Positions 23,949-32,051 of a stretch of DNA of 55,016 nucleotides are shown here, piece after piece. Source of the DNA: an uncultured Eubacteriales bacterium (lineage in GTDB: Bacteria > Bacillota > Clostridia > Oscillospirales > Oscillospiraceae); the NCBI GenBank assembly GCA_900545815.1, contig URAM01000010.1:1-55016 (forward strand), in the 5' to 3' direction. The notes beneath the pieces are model-generated. The model was not told the DNA's origin and did no database searches. It saw only the letters and a program-made list of their open reading frames with translations. Numbering within the stretch: the first letter of the stretch is position 1; each line of letters starts with the position of its first letter. The position numbers were made by a program, and so were the translations under genes.

Positions 23949-25301
23949 CTAGAGCATTCCTTCTCCCTGCGCCTGTTTTTCACGATGGCTGAGCACCGCA
24001 AAGGCGATCACACAGATGATAACCGACAGCAGCGACCCAGCAGCCGTAGCCAGCCCCATGGGGAACAAGGTGGTGGGGAACAGCTTGGAGGTCAGATAAA
24101 CGCCAGGGATACGCACCAAGGCGATGGCGATGATGTTGTGCAAAAAGGAGAGGATGGACTTCTCACAGGCACAGAAATAGCCGCTGAAGCTGAAGTGGAT
24201 GCCAGCAAAGATGCAGTCCCAGATGTACCCACGGAAATACTGCCCGCCGGCGCTCTGTACTGCGCTGTCGTTGGTGAACAGCCCCACCACCGGTTCCGCG
24301 ATGAGCTGAACCAAACCGGAGACGATAAACCCGAAGCCTAGGGCGATGAAAATAGCATAACGCAGCGTAGCTACTGCCCGTTCCGGCTTGTGGGCGCCGA
24401 AATTCTGCGCACCTAGGGCAGAAACGGCAGCAAGCAAGGAAGATGGCACCAAGAAAACAAAGCCGATGATCTTCTCTACAATGCCTACCGCGGCAGCATC
24501 GATGAGGCCACGGCGGTTGGCGATGATGGTGATAAGGAGAAAGGCCACCTGGATCAGCCCGTCCTGGACGGCGATGGGGACACCGATCTTCAAGAGATTG
24601 CCCAGCACTGGCCTTTTGGGTTTGAAATGAGCCTTCTCCATGACAATCCCTGTTTTCCGTTTCCCAATGACCAACAGCGCAGTCCCTACGCTGACTGCCT
24701 GCGCCAAAGTGGTGCCCAGCGCAGCGCCAGCAGCCCCTAAACGCATTGCCCCTATGAACAAGTAGTCCAGGCCGATATTGGCCACGCAGGCCACGGCGAT
24801 AAAGTACATAGGGCTTTTGGAGTCGCCCAGGCCGCGGAAGATAGAGCTGATGATATTATAGGCGGTGATAAAGGGGATGCCGATGAAGCAGATGGTCAGA
24901 TAGTCCGCTGTACCGGAAACAGCCTCGATAGGAGTGGACATGATGTTCACAATAGGCTGCACCAGCAAGAGCAGCACCACCGTGAGCACCACAGACAGGG
25001 AGAGGAACAAGGTGACCGTGTTGCCGATATGGACAGCCGCCCGCTTTTTGTCGTTGGCGCCCACCGACTGACCAATGCTGACGGTGGAGCCCATGGCCAA
25101 GCCTACGATCATGACGGTGAGCATATGCATGACCTGAGAGCCGATGGAGACAGCAGTAGTGCTGGCTGTCCCCTCGAACTGACCGATGATGAACAAGTCC
25201 GCCATGCCATACAAAGTCTGCAAGAAATAGGACAGCAGATAGGGCAGAGAGAAAAAGACGATATTTTTGAATACACTTCCTGTTGTGAGGTTCCGTTCCA
25301 T
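23949..25301 (-). CDS. MATE family efflux transporter (second copy)
   Basis: A 450-residue, roughly twelve-helix MATE transporter: MERNLTTGSVFKNIVFFSLP opening, GMADLFIIGQFEG, and GSTVSIGQSVGANDKKRA, which is typical of the family. It differs clearly from the protein encoded at 7727-9106, so they are not a recent duplicate. AAAAGGAGGCG lies before the ATG. Substrate unknown. It lies divergently from spoIIID. Confidence 0.92.
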   Translation of the reverse strand: MERNLTTGSVFKNIVFFSLPYLLSYFLQTLYGMADLFIIGQFEGTASTTAVSIGSQVMHMLTVMIVGLAMGSTVSIGQSVGANDKKRAAVHIGNTVTLFLSLSVVLTVVLLLLVQPIVNIMSTPIEAVSGTADYLTICFIGIPFITAYNIISSIFRGLGDSKSPMYFIAVACVANIGLDYLFIGAMRLGAAGAALGTTLAQAVSVGTALLVIGKRKTGIVMEKAHFKPKRPVLGNLLKIGVPIAVQDGLIQVAFLLITIIANRRGLIDAAAVGIVEKIIGFVFLVPSSLLAAVSALGAQNFGAHKPERAVATLRYAIFIALGFGFIVSGLVQLIAEPVVGLFTNDSAVQSAGGQYFRGYIWDCIFAGIHFSFSGYFCACEKSILSFLHNIIAIALVRIPGVYLTSKLFPTTLFPMGLATAAGSLLSVIICVIAFAVLSHREKQAQGEGML

Positions 25302-25471
25302 AGGCTTACGCCTCCTTTTGACTGACTGCGCCTATTATAAACGCTGCAACAGCTGTAAAGTCAAGGGCGTTTCCGAAAAAAGTTTCCTTCCGTCCGGTCT
25401 AACCCCCCTCAGTTCCGCATACATTCCAACAGCCGGGGAAAAACCGGCCCCAAAGGACGGAGTGGTTGCCA

Positions 25472-25720
25472 TTGAAAGGGACGATCGAGGCCCGCGCCAA
25501 GGATTTGGCCTTATACATGATTGAACACCGTTCCACGGTACGCAGTGCCGCCAAAGCCTTCGGTGTATCCAAAAGTACGGTACACAAGGATCTCCAGGAG
25601 CGGTTGCCTGCCATCAATCCCAGCCTGTATCGTCAGGTGAAGGAGATCTTGGAGGAGAACAAAGCAGAACGGCATATTCGTGGCGGCATTGCCACCAGGA
25701 ATAAATACCGGCGAAGATAA
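25472..25720 (+). CDS. spoIIID: Sporulation transcriptional regulator SpoIIID
   Basis: An 82-residue DNA-binding protein that modulates the sigma-E regulon in the mother cell during endospore formation. The helix-turn-helix STVRSAAKAFGVSKSTVHKD and the following ERLPAINPSLYRQVKEILEE, ERHIRGGIATRNKY are diagnostic. The start is a TTG: 25472 (MKGTIEAR, GGAG nine bases upstream) fits the family N-terminus better than TTG 25466. A rare start codon on a regulator may keep levels low. It supports a spore-forming lineage. Confidence 0.93.
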   Translation: MKGTIEARAKDLALYMIEHRSTVRSAAKAFGVSKSTVHKDLQERLPAINPSLYRQVKEILEENKAERHIRGGIATRNKYRRR

Positions 25721-25726
25721 CCGGAA

Positions 25727-25772
25727 CAAGGGCACTCCTGTCAGGCAGGGGTGCCCTTGTCCTTGCTTTTTC
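25727..25772 (+). terminator. Terminator after spoIIID
   Basis: CAAGGGCACTCCTG (25727-25740) with CAGGGGTGCCCTTG (25746-25759), then a T-rich run. The prfC promoter -35 overlaps this T-run. Confidence 0.85.
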
Positions 25773-25791
25773 TTCTTTTTGGACGTATAAT
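25763..25791 (+). promoter_or_regulatory. Promoter of prfC
   Basis: TTGCTT (25763-25768), 17 bases, TATAAT (25786-25791), about 185 bases before the gene, giving a long leader without an obvious known riboswitch. Confidence 0.65.
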
Positions 25792-25976
25792 AAAAGTATC
25801 TGCCCTTTTCTCTGGTCAGGCGAAACAGTTCCTCTCCGTTCTGCTCAGAATGTGCCGATCTGGGCAGGCTATCCTTGTCAAATCCACACCGAACCCCATC
25901 TGCCGGCAGGGTTTGGCTGGTGTTCTCCTGGTTCGCCGGCAAGAATTTTATTTTTGATCTGTTTGGAGGAAATCCA

Positions 25977-27578
25977 ATGTCTAAATACGCTTCCGAAATC
26001 AACCGCCGGCGCACGTTTGCCATCATCTCCCATCCGGACGCCGGCAAGACTACTCTGACGGAAAAGTTCCTGCTCTACGGCGGAGCCATCAACCAGGCCG
26101 GCGTGGTCAAGGGCAAAAAGAACGCTCGTGCCGCCGTGTCTGACTGGATGGAAATTGAAAAACAGCGTGGTATCTCCGTCACTTCCTCCGTCCTCCAGTT
26201 CCAGTACGAGGGCTTCTGCATCAACATCCTGGACACTCCCGGCCACCAGGACTTCTCCGAGGACACCTACCGTACCCTTATGGCGGCAGACTCTGCCGTT
26301 ATGGTCATCGACGCTGCCAAGGGCGTAGAAGCCCAGACTCGAAAGCTGTTTAAGGTCTGTGCCCTGCGAGACATCCCCATCTTCACCTTTATCAACAAGA
26401 TGGATCGGGAAGCCCGTGACCCTTTCGAGCTGTGCGAGGAGATTGAAGCGGAGCTGGGTGTAGAGACCTGCCCCATAAACTGGCCCATCGGCTGCGGCAA
26501 GGAGTTCAAGGGCGTGTATGACCGGGCTGGCAAAAAAATTATCCACTTCACCAGCAACACCAACGCCAAGGCCGCTGAAGCCACCCAGGTGGAACTGGAC
26601 GACCCCAAGCTGGTGGAATTGATCGGACAAGCCCGCCGAGACCAGCTGGCCGATGAGATCGAGCTGCTGGAGGGCGCCGGCGCAGAATTCGACATGGAGC
26701 GCGTCCGTCACGGAAAACTTTCCCCCGTTTTCTTCGGTTCCGCCCTGACCAACTTCGGCGTGGAACCCTTTTTGGAGGAGTTCCTGCGCATGACCACCCC
26801 GCCTCTGTCTCGCAAAGCCGGCGACCAGGTGGTGGACGCCTTCGATGACGATTTCTCCGGTTTCGTGTTCAAAATCCAGGCCAACATGAACAAGGCGCAT
26901 CGGGATCGCATCGCCTTCGTGCGCGTATGCTCCGGCCGGTTTGACGCGGACAAGGAAGTGTACCTGGTACAGCAGAACCGCAAAGTGAAGCTCTCCCGTC
27001 CCCAGCAGATGATGGCGGCCGATCGGGAAATCATCGAAGAAGCCTACGCCGGCGACATCATCGGCGTGTTCGACCCCGGTATGTTCTCCATCGGCGACAC
27101 CCTGTGCGCCCCGGGCAAGTCCTTCCAATTTGACCCCATCCCCACCTTCGCACCGGAGCACTTCCGTCGGGTACGTCCCAAGGACACTTTGAAGCGGAAG
27201 CAGTTCATCAAGGGCACCGAGCAGATCGCTCAGGAGGGCGGCATCCAGATCTTCAAGATCCCCTACGCCGGTATGGAAGAAGTCATCGTGGGCTGCGTGG
27301 GCACGCTGCAATTTGACGTGTTTGAATACCGTCTGAAAAACGAGTACAAGGTGGACATCATCATGGACAACCTGCCCTATGAATATCTCCGCTGGGTGGA
27401 CGCTTTTGACGGCAACTTGGACGATGATCTGGTCATGGGCAACGGTCAGGACATCAAGCTGGTGGAAGATTATCAGGGCAGCAAGCTGCTCCTGTTCTCC
27501 GCTCCCTGGTCCATCAAGTGGGTGCAGGACAAGAACAAGTCGTTGGTCTTGTCCGAGTTCGGCGGAGCGAAATTCTAA
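25977..27578 (+). CDS. prfC: Peptide chain release factor 3
   Basis: A 533-residue translational GTPase that recycles RF1/RF2 after termination. G-motifs: SHPDAGKTTLTE (G1), ISVTSSV (G2), DTPGHQDFSEDT (G3) and NKMD (G4). The C-terminal RF3 domains follow and end ESLVLSEF-like (KSLVLSEFGGAKF). ATG 25977 has GGAGGAAATCC upstream. Slightly longer in-frame extensions have no ribosome site. The long opposite-strand frame here is a codon-bias artefact. Confidence 0.96.
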   Translation: MSKYASEINRRRTFAIISHPDAGKTTLTEKFLLYGGAINQAGVVKGKKNARAAVSDWMEIEKQRGISVTSSVLQFQYEGFCINILDTPGHQDFSEDTYRTLMAADSAVMVIDAAKGVEAQTRKLFKVCALRDIPIFTFINKMDREARDPFELCEEIEAELGVETCPINWPIGCGKEFKGVYDRAGKKIIHFTSNTNAKAAEATQVELDDPKLVELIGQARRDQLADEIELLEGAGAEFDMERVRHGKLSPVFFGSALTNFGVEPFLEEFLRMTTPPLSRKAGDQVVDAFDDDFSGFVFKIQANMNKAHRDRIAFVRVCSGRFDADKEVYLVQQNRKVKLSRPQQMMAADREIIEEAYAGDIIGVFDPGMFSIGDTLCAPGKSFQFDPIPTFAPEHFRRVRPKDTLKRKQFIKGTEQIAQEGGIQIFKIPYAGMEEVIVGCVGTLQFDVFEYRLKNEYKVDIIMDNLPYEYLRWVDAFDGNLDDDLVMGNGQDIKLVEDYQGSKLLLFSAPWSIKWVQDKNKSLVLSEFGGAKF

Positions 27579-27628
27579 GTTTTTTACGCACTTATCCCAA
27601 CATCTTATTCTATCTAGGAGGTATGCCA

Positions 27629-28279
27629 ATGAGACTTTATGCTTTACGACATGGTGAGACCAGCTGGAATGTCCAGCGCCGTTTTCAGGGTCAGAGTGAC
27701 ATACCTCTGAACGACAAGGGCATTTTGCTGGCGGAACTGACCGGAGAGGGTCTGGCGAATGTCCCCTTCGACCTGGCCTTCACTTCCCCCCTCTGCCGGG
27801 CACGCCAGACGGCGGAGCTGGTGCTGGCGGGGCGGGACGTTCCGCTGTATGTGGAGCCGCGGCTCATCGAAATGGCCTTCGGCGTCTACGAAGGCGTCAC
27901 GGCCAACTCCGGCCCCGGCGGGACGCTGAATCAGAATCTGGTGGATTTCATCTGCCACGCCGAGCGCTATCAGGCGCCGGAGGGCGGGGAGACGTTCCAA
28001 GAACTGTCCAAGCGGATGGCGGACTACTTATTCGACCTGTGCCACCGGCAGGAGCTGGCAGACAAAACCATCCTGCTGGCTTCCCACGGCGGCGCCATCA
28101 CCGCTCTGCTCAACGCCATCGACCCGCCGGAGGGCTTTTTCTGGCGGGGCGGCGTGCCATACAACTGTAGTTACGCCATCATTGATGTGGGTACAGACGG
28201 GGTGCCGGTGCTGGTGGCGGAAAATCAGATCTGCTATCCCTTGGAACAGGCACAGGGCAACTTCCCTCGGCTGGATTAA
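27629..28279 (+). CDS. Histidine phosphatase family protein (PGM-like)
   Basis: A 216-residue histidine phosphatase. The catalytic RHG is in ALRHGETSWNVQRRFQG, the second arginine in SPLCRARQTAELV, the acid residue in LIEMAFGVYEG, and the second His in LASHGGAI. It resembles CobC/GpmB-type phosphatases; the substrate (alpha-ribazole phosphate, phosphosugar or other) is not determinable. ATG 27629 is seven bases from AGGAGG; ATG 27623 is too close. It follows prfC by 50 bases. Confidence 0.9.
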   Translation: MRLYALRHGETSWNVQRRFQGQSDIPLNDKGILLAELTGEGLANVPFDLAFTSPLCRARQTAELVLAGRDVPLYVEPRLIEMAFGVYEGVTANSGPGGTLNQNLVDFICHAERYQAPEGGETFQELSKRMADYLFDLCHRQELADKTILLASHGGAITALLNAIDPPEGFFWRGGVPYNCSYAIIDVGTDGVPVLVAENQICYPLEQAQGNFPRLD

Positions 28280-28290
28280 CTGCAAGACAA

Positions 28291-28336
28291 CGCAAAAACA
28301 ACAGCACCACGATACTGTGGTGCTGTTGTTTTTGCG
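28291..28336. terminator. Bidirectional terminator between convergent genes
   Basis: A perfect 20-bp inverted repeat, CGCAAAAACAACAGCACCAC (28291-28310) and its complement (28317-28336), with A/T tracts inside the stem base. Confidence 0.93.
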
Positions 28337-28392
28337 TTTCTCTCGAAACGGCACTGCCGTTTACAAGAGCCGAATCGCCGATTTGTCTCCAC

Positions 28393-29052
28393 TTACTTCT
28401 GGTTGCGCTTCAAGAGGGCTGCCAGCAGGGTGATGATGCCCAGAGCAGAGGCGGCCAGGAGGCACGTCCAGAGAGTGAGGTTGGCGCTGTCACCCGTTTT
28501 GGGAGTGCTGGGTTTCTTGACCAACGGTTTTGCAGAGGTGGATGCGGAGCTGCTGCCGTCAGGTTCCGGTTCTTCCTCCGGAGTGTAGACGTTGGTGAAT
28601 ACAACATTCTCCATCTTTTCCGTCTCATCATCCCGAATGGCCCAGATTTCTGCGGTCAGGCCGCCCTCGTCATCGTTCACCACTCGTACCGTCACCGTGT
28701 AGATGGCACGGTCATAAGTGTAGAACTCCGTCTCGCCCACATCCTGGTACACCGTGTAGACGTAATCGCCCGGCTTGGTGTAGGTAATGGGGCCGAACTC
28801 CACCGTACCGTTGTCGGTCACCGTCAGCCGAGTTTCCTCCGGCAGGGGGGCGTCATCTTCGGCAGTCAGGACGACCGTATAGACCTCCCCAGTGGGGATC
28901 TCCGTGTCTTCGGTCTTGGTAATCGTTTTCACTTCCACCGGCAGCTGTACCGTACAGCTGTATACCGCAAGGGCCTGCGTGGGGAACAGCAGGACTGCAA
29001 TCAGCAGTGGAAGGAGCAGCAGTTTGCGGAATCTCGTTTTCTTTTGATTCAT
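28393..29052 (-). CDS. Small wall-anchor pilin, FctB-like (Spy0128 domain)
   Basis: A 219-residue exported protein. Signal peptide LLLLPLLIAVLLFPTQALA, then one pilin isopeptide-linkage (Spy0128/FctA-type) domain ending in YTKPGDYVYTVYQ and VVFTNVYTP. A Pro/Ser/Lys spacer leads to the sorting signal TPKTGDS, a hydrophobic helix and KRNQK. TPKTG is an LPXTG-like motif for a housekeeping sortase, which suits a basal pilin that links the shaft to peptidoglycan. It is last in the pilus locus, 35 bases after the sortase gene, in the same position as fctB in streptococcal FCT regions. Confidence 0.85.
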   Translation of the reverse strand: MNQKKTRFRKLLLLPLLIAVLLFPTQALAVYSCTVQLPVEVKTITKTEDTEIPTGEVYTVVLTAEDDAPLPEETRLTVTDNGTVEFGPITYTKPGDYVYTVYQDVGETEFYTYDRAIYTVTVRVVNDDEGGLTAEIWAIRDDETEKMENVVFTNVYTPEEEPEPDGSSSASTSAKPLVKKPSTPKTGDSANLTLWTCLLAASALGIITLLAALLKRNQK

Positions 29053-29087
29053 GGTGTCCTTCAGAACCTCCTTCTTGTGCTTGGATC

Positions 29088-29825
29088 TTATTTGTCCAGC
29101 CGCCCGAACAACACAACACGGCCATTGGTCACCGCTTCGGAACAGGTTGACAAACCGATAATCTGATCTTTCGCCGTCACTCCGATGTCTCGGTACTGCA
29201 CGGCCGTGCCCTGAAGATAGTTCAGGAGGGTCGTCACATCCCCTGCGGGCTGTGCGTCGGGGTGGTATACCACACTGTCAAAGGCGTCAGTACTCACGCA
29301 GGCAAAAAAGGTGATGGGTATGGATTTGCCAGGCAGATAGAGGGTGCCTGTCTCGTGGCTGTCGAAATAGCTCTTGTCTCGGAACTCCACCACATCCCCA
29401 AACATGGCGCCGCCCTCCATGTGGTGGCCATATAGGAGGTTGTAGCTGTCGGAGAAATCCCGTTTGTTCTGGCTGTCCAGGAAGATGGCGCCGGAAAAGG
29501 CAAACTCCCCTTTGACATCCTTGTTGACGTACTCCATATTGTCTTTCCCCTGTACCACCGGATAGTCAATATGGGTATCGTCCACGGTGATCCAGGCACA
29601 GACATCGGGATTGAGTTTCAGCAGTTCTTCAAAGGTGAGACTCTCCGGATCGTCCGCTGAGGGCTTATATCGGAGAAGGTCACTGGAATTGAAAGCACCT
29701 TTGTAGAGCATGGCGGTATCCCAGAGGGAGTAACCACCGTAGCAAAGGAGGAGGAGGATCATGAGGACAGCGATGAGGCTGAGCACTTTGTCCGCTCCCC
29801 TTGCCAGTTTTGCCGCGAATTCCAA
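29088..29825 (-). CDS. Class B sortase (pilus-type)
   Basis: A membrane-anchored transpeptidase of about 245 residues. An N-terminal helix (VLSLIAVLMILLLLCYGGYS) precedes the catalytic domain: His in YNLLYGHHMEGG, Cys in IGLSTCSEA, Arg in NGRVVLFGRL. VVQGKDNMEYVNKDV and the long beta7-beta8 region are class B traits. I favour TTG 29825 (AAAGGA upstream) as the start; the frame extends to 29921 through low-complexity Arg/Pro sequence without a ribosome site. Located between the major pilin and the anchor pilin, it is expected to polymerise the pilins, like SrtC2 of FCT-3 loci. Confidence 0.88.
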   Translation of the reverse strand: MEFAAKLARGADKVLSLIAVLMILLLLCYGGYSLWDTAMLYKGAFNSSDLLRYKPSADDPESLTFEELLKLNPDVCAWITVDDTHIDYPVVQGKDNMEYVNKDVKGEFAFSGAIFLDSQNKRDFSDSYNLLYGHHMEGGAMFGDVVEFRDKSYFDSHETGTLYLPGKSIPITFFACVSTDAFDSVVYHPDAQPAGDVTTLLNYLQGTAVQYRDIGVTAKDQIIGLSTCSEAVTNGRVVLFGRLDK

Positions 29826-30065
29826 ACCGTTTTTCCTTTCTTCTTCGCGTGGGGTTCTCCCCGCCCCTCTCCGGCGAGGGCCAAAGGGGGCGTAGGGAGA
29901 ACGGCTCCCCCACCGCCCCACCGGATGGAGCTTGCATCAAAGCCATGGTTGTCCGGCGGGGTGGTGTGTGGGGAGAGTTAGATTAAAAGATGTACTTCAC
30001 ATCCTTCCGTTCTAGTTCCATTTTATCAGGAACGGTCACGGAGGTGTTGTTTTGATTCGTCTGAA

Positions 30066-31040
30066 TTATTCAGCGCGGTTGCGGCGGGTCAGGAAGACCA
30101 CTGCGAATGCGCCAGCCAGGACGACCATCAGAGCATAGGGAGCAATGGTCATGATGACGCCACCGGGGGTAGCAATATCCTTCTTGTTCTTATACTCAAT
30201 GCTCACATCGGCTGCTTTTGCATTACCAGAAGTTTCACCATTGTCAGTTGCTTCACCGTTAATCGTAGTCACATAGCCGTCAGTATTAGCCTTGACTTCC
30301 TTCACGGTATAAGTATCAGACTCGGAAAGACCATAAATGGTGATAGTCTGGTTATGACCCAGCTTAACCTTGGTCGGCACGCCAGACTCAAGAACTACAT
30401 CCTTGCTGGTAGCAAACTTTTCGCCTGCTTGGCCAGACACAGTAATCTCAAATTCCCACTCTCCAGACAGATTTGCCTGGTTACCAGTGATTACCTTCTT
30501 CACAGTCATATTGTTGGTGGCATAAGTATTGGTGAAACTAAAATCAGTTTTGCTATTCTCATCTGCGCCGTCAACAATAACTGCTGCAATACTATTCACA
30601 CCATTTACCTGCTCAACATAAACGAGCATAGTCTTTGGGGAGGCAAGGGTCATGCCGTCAGGAAGAGGACTTGCAGTTTCAGTTACAGTGTAACGATAGA
30701 TACCAGGCTTAGTAAACTTTTCTGCGGTAATAGTGAAAGTAGTGTTGCCAGTTTTTGCACCGCCCTCAGTAAATACAATGTCATTAGCTGCCTTGCTAAT
30801 AGCATCCATTTCGCCTGCATAGATATTCCGAGTAGAATCAGCAGTACCAGCAGCGATAGTAAACGTATAAGTAGCACCAGGCACACGAACATTATCGTCT
30901 GCCGAAATGTTCTTCGTAATAGTCACATCTTGTTTTTCATTAACAGTCTCAACTGCAGAAGCATTAACAGCAAAGACAGAGACTGCCATTGCCAGAACCA
31001 TCGCCAATGCACCCAGGCGGCGGATCGTCTTCTTTAACAT
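30066..31040 (-). CDS. Major pilin, FctA-like, two isopeptide domains
   Basis: A 324-residue exported pilin. Signal peptide ALAMVLAMAVSVFAVNASA is followed by two Spy0128-type domains. The first has candidate isopeptide Lys in VTITKNI and E-box YRYTVTETAS; the second has MTVKKVITGN and E-box DTYTVKEVKA. Such Lys-Asn bonds staple pilin subunits. The C-terminus is not LPXTG: ATPGGVIMTIAPYALMVVLA leads into a hydrophobic helix and RRNRAE. The adhesin has a matching end (PPNGITTTIAPYAIMVVLA), pointing to one shared, non-canonical sorting motif. Confidence 0.88.
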   Translation of the reverse strand: MLKKTIRRLGALAMVLAMAVSVFAVNASAVETVNEKQDVTITKNISADDNVRVPGATYTFTIAAGTADSTRNIYAGEMDAISKAANDIVFTEGGAKTGNTTFTITAEKFTKPGIYRYTVTETASPLPDGMTLASPKTMLVYVEQVNGVNSIAAVIVDGADENSKTDFSFTNTYATNNMTVKKVITGNQANLSGEWEFEITVSGQAGEKFATSKDVVLESGVPTKVKLGHNQTITIYGLSESDTYTVKEVKANTDGYVTTINGEATDNGETSGNAKAADVSIEYKNKKDIATPGGVIMTIAPYALMVVLAGAFAVVFLTRRNRAE

Positions 31041-31043
31041 TGT

Positions 31044-31163
31044 TCATTCATCCTTTCCATTCAAAATCGCAATTTTTCCATTCAACGCGTCTCCCAACCC
31101 CATCCGCTCCCTCACGCGGTCAGGCTGGGATCCTTCTATTACCACAAGGCGTCCCCCGTCCAT
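31044..31163 (-). CDS. Possible 39-residue ORF before major pilin
   Basis: MDGGRLVVIEGSQPDRVRER and on to LNGKIAILNGKDE, stopping three bases before the pilin ATG. No good ribosome site is seen. It lies in the 174-base sipA-pilin gap beside an inverted repeat (AAGGCG...CGCCTT). Could be chance or a leader peptide. Confidence 0.2.
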   Translation of the reverse strand: MDGGRLVVIEGSQPDRVRERMGLGDALNGKIAILNGKDE

Positions 31164-31214
31164 GATGCTTTGCACGGGCGCCTTATAATAACCTTTCTCC
31201 TGCCGCTCTCACCC

Positions 31215-31832
31215 TTACAGGTTGGAACGGCGCAGGACGGTGATCACTTTCCCTTTCAGCTCACTCCGACGCACCGGTCCGTAATATCTGCTGTCCTTCG
31301 CTCCCTCGCGGTAGTCGCACAGCACGAAATACTCGTCGTCCGCCAGCGTCACTGGATAGGTCACGTTCTCATCGTATCGGGGGGTACTATAATAGATGTC
31401 GTTCTCCAACACGACACTATCATTGATCTTCAAGGTGGCTTCCTTCGTGATCTCCACCGTATCACCCGGCTGGGCGACGATACGGGCGGTATACTGGGTG
31501 CCATCCTTTTCCAGCACGGCGATGTCCTGGGTGTGCCAGGTGGAGGCCATGCGGTAGTAGAGCATCAAGTCGCCGGCGCTGAGGCGGGGGGACATATCCC
31601 CGTTGGGCATGGGGGTCAGTCCAAAAACGAACCCGAACAAAACCCACAGCATGAGCACCATGATAACCAGCCGCTGGAGGAAGGATGTGACGTCCCTTCG
31701 GTTCCGCAGCTGTTTGCGACGGGCGGCGATGACCTGCTCTGGGGTCAACGCCTGGGGTACTCCGTCCGTCGGGGTCTTGCGACCCCGACTGGGACGGGTT
31801 TTGGTTGGTTTGGTGTGTTTTCCGATGCCCAT
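31215..31832 (-). CDS. SipA-like pilus protein: signal peptidase I fold without catalytic dyad
   Basis: A 205-residue protein with a basic N-terminus, one membrane helix (LVIMVLMLWVLFGFVFGL) and a signal-peptidase I fold. Where active enzymes have PSGSMEPTL it reads PNGDMSPRL, so the catalytic Ser is Asp. Where they have KRVIGLPGD it reads ARIVAQPGD, so the general-base Lys is Ala. Streptococcal pilus SipA is known to lack the same two residues (Asp and Gly instead) and acts as an assembly chaperone. Its place between adhesin and major pilin matches. ATG three bases after the preceding stop. Confidence 0.85.
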   Translation of the reverse strand: MGIGKHTKPTKTRPSRGRKTPTDGVPQALTPEQVIAARRKQLRNRRDVTSFLQRLVIMVLMLWVLFGFVFGLTPMPNGDMSPRLSAGDLMLYYRMASTWHTQDIAVLEKDGTQYTARIVAQPGDTVEITKEATLKINDSVVLENDIYYSTPRYDENVTYPVTLADDEYFVLCDYREGAKDSRYYGPVRRSELKGKVITVLRRSNL

Positions 31833-31835
31833 AGG

Positions 31836-32051
31836 TCACCGTTCCCCTTTCAGGCGGCGAATCTCTGCGTCGCGCTCATCCAGGAGCGCCTGGTAACGCT
31901 CGGCCTGGGCATCGAAGGCGGATTGATACTGGGCTTGCAGCTCGTCCAGCTTGTGCCAGACGTTGGCCTCATCCACACCGCCGATGATTTTTTTTCGGAA
32001 CTTTAGCTCCTTCAACCATCCGGCGATCTCCTCCATGTTCTTCGCTGGCAT
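31836..32051 (-). CDS. Small coiled-coil protein in pilus locus
   Basis: A 71-residue protein, MPAKNMEEIAGWLKELKFRK start, then a long amphipathic Gln/Glu/Arg-rich helix (WHKLDELQAQYQSAFDAQ, AEIRRLKGER). It starts on ATGA overlapping the adhesin stop and ends three bases before sipA, so translation is coupled. No signal peptide. No FCT-locus counterpart is known to me; it may be a cytoplasmic partner in pilus assembly. Confidence 0.7.
   Translation of the reverse strand: MPAKNMEEIAGWLKELKFRKKIIGGVDEANVWHKLDELQAQYQSAFDAQAERYQALLDERDAEIRRLKGER

Noticed and set aside
25878..27629. 583-codon ORF antisense to prfC
   Set aside because: No start signal or recognisable domain; prfC occupies the region.
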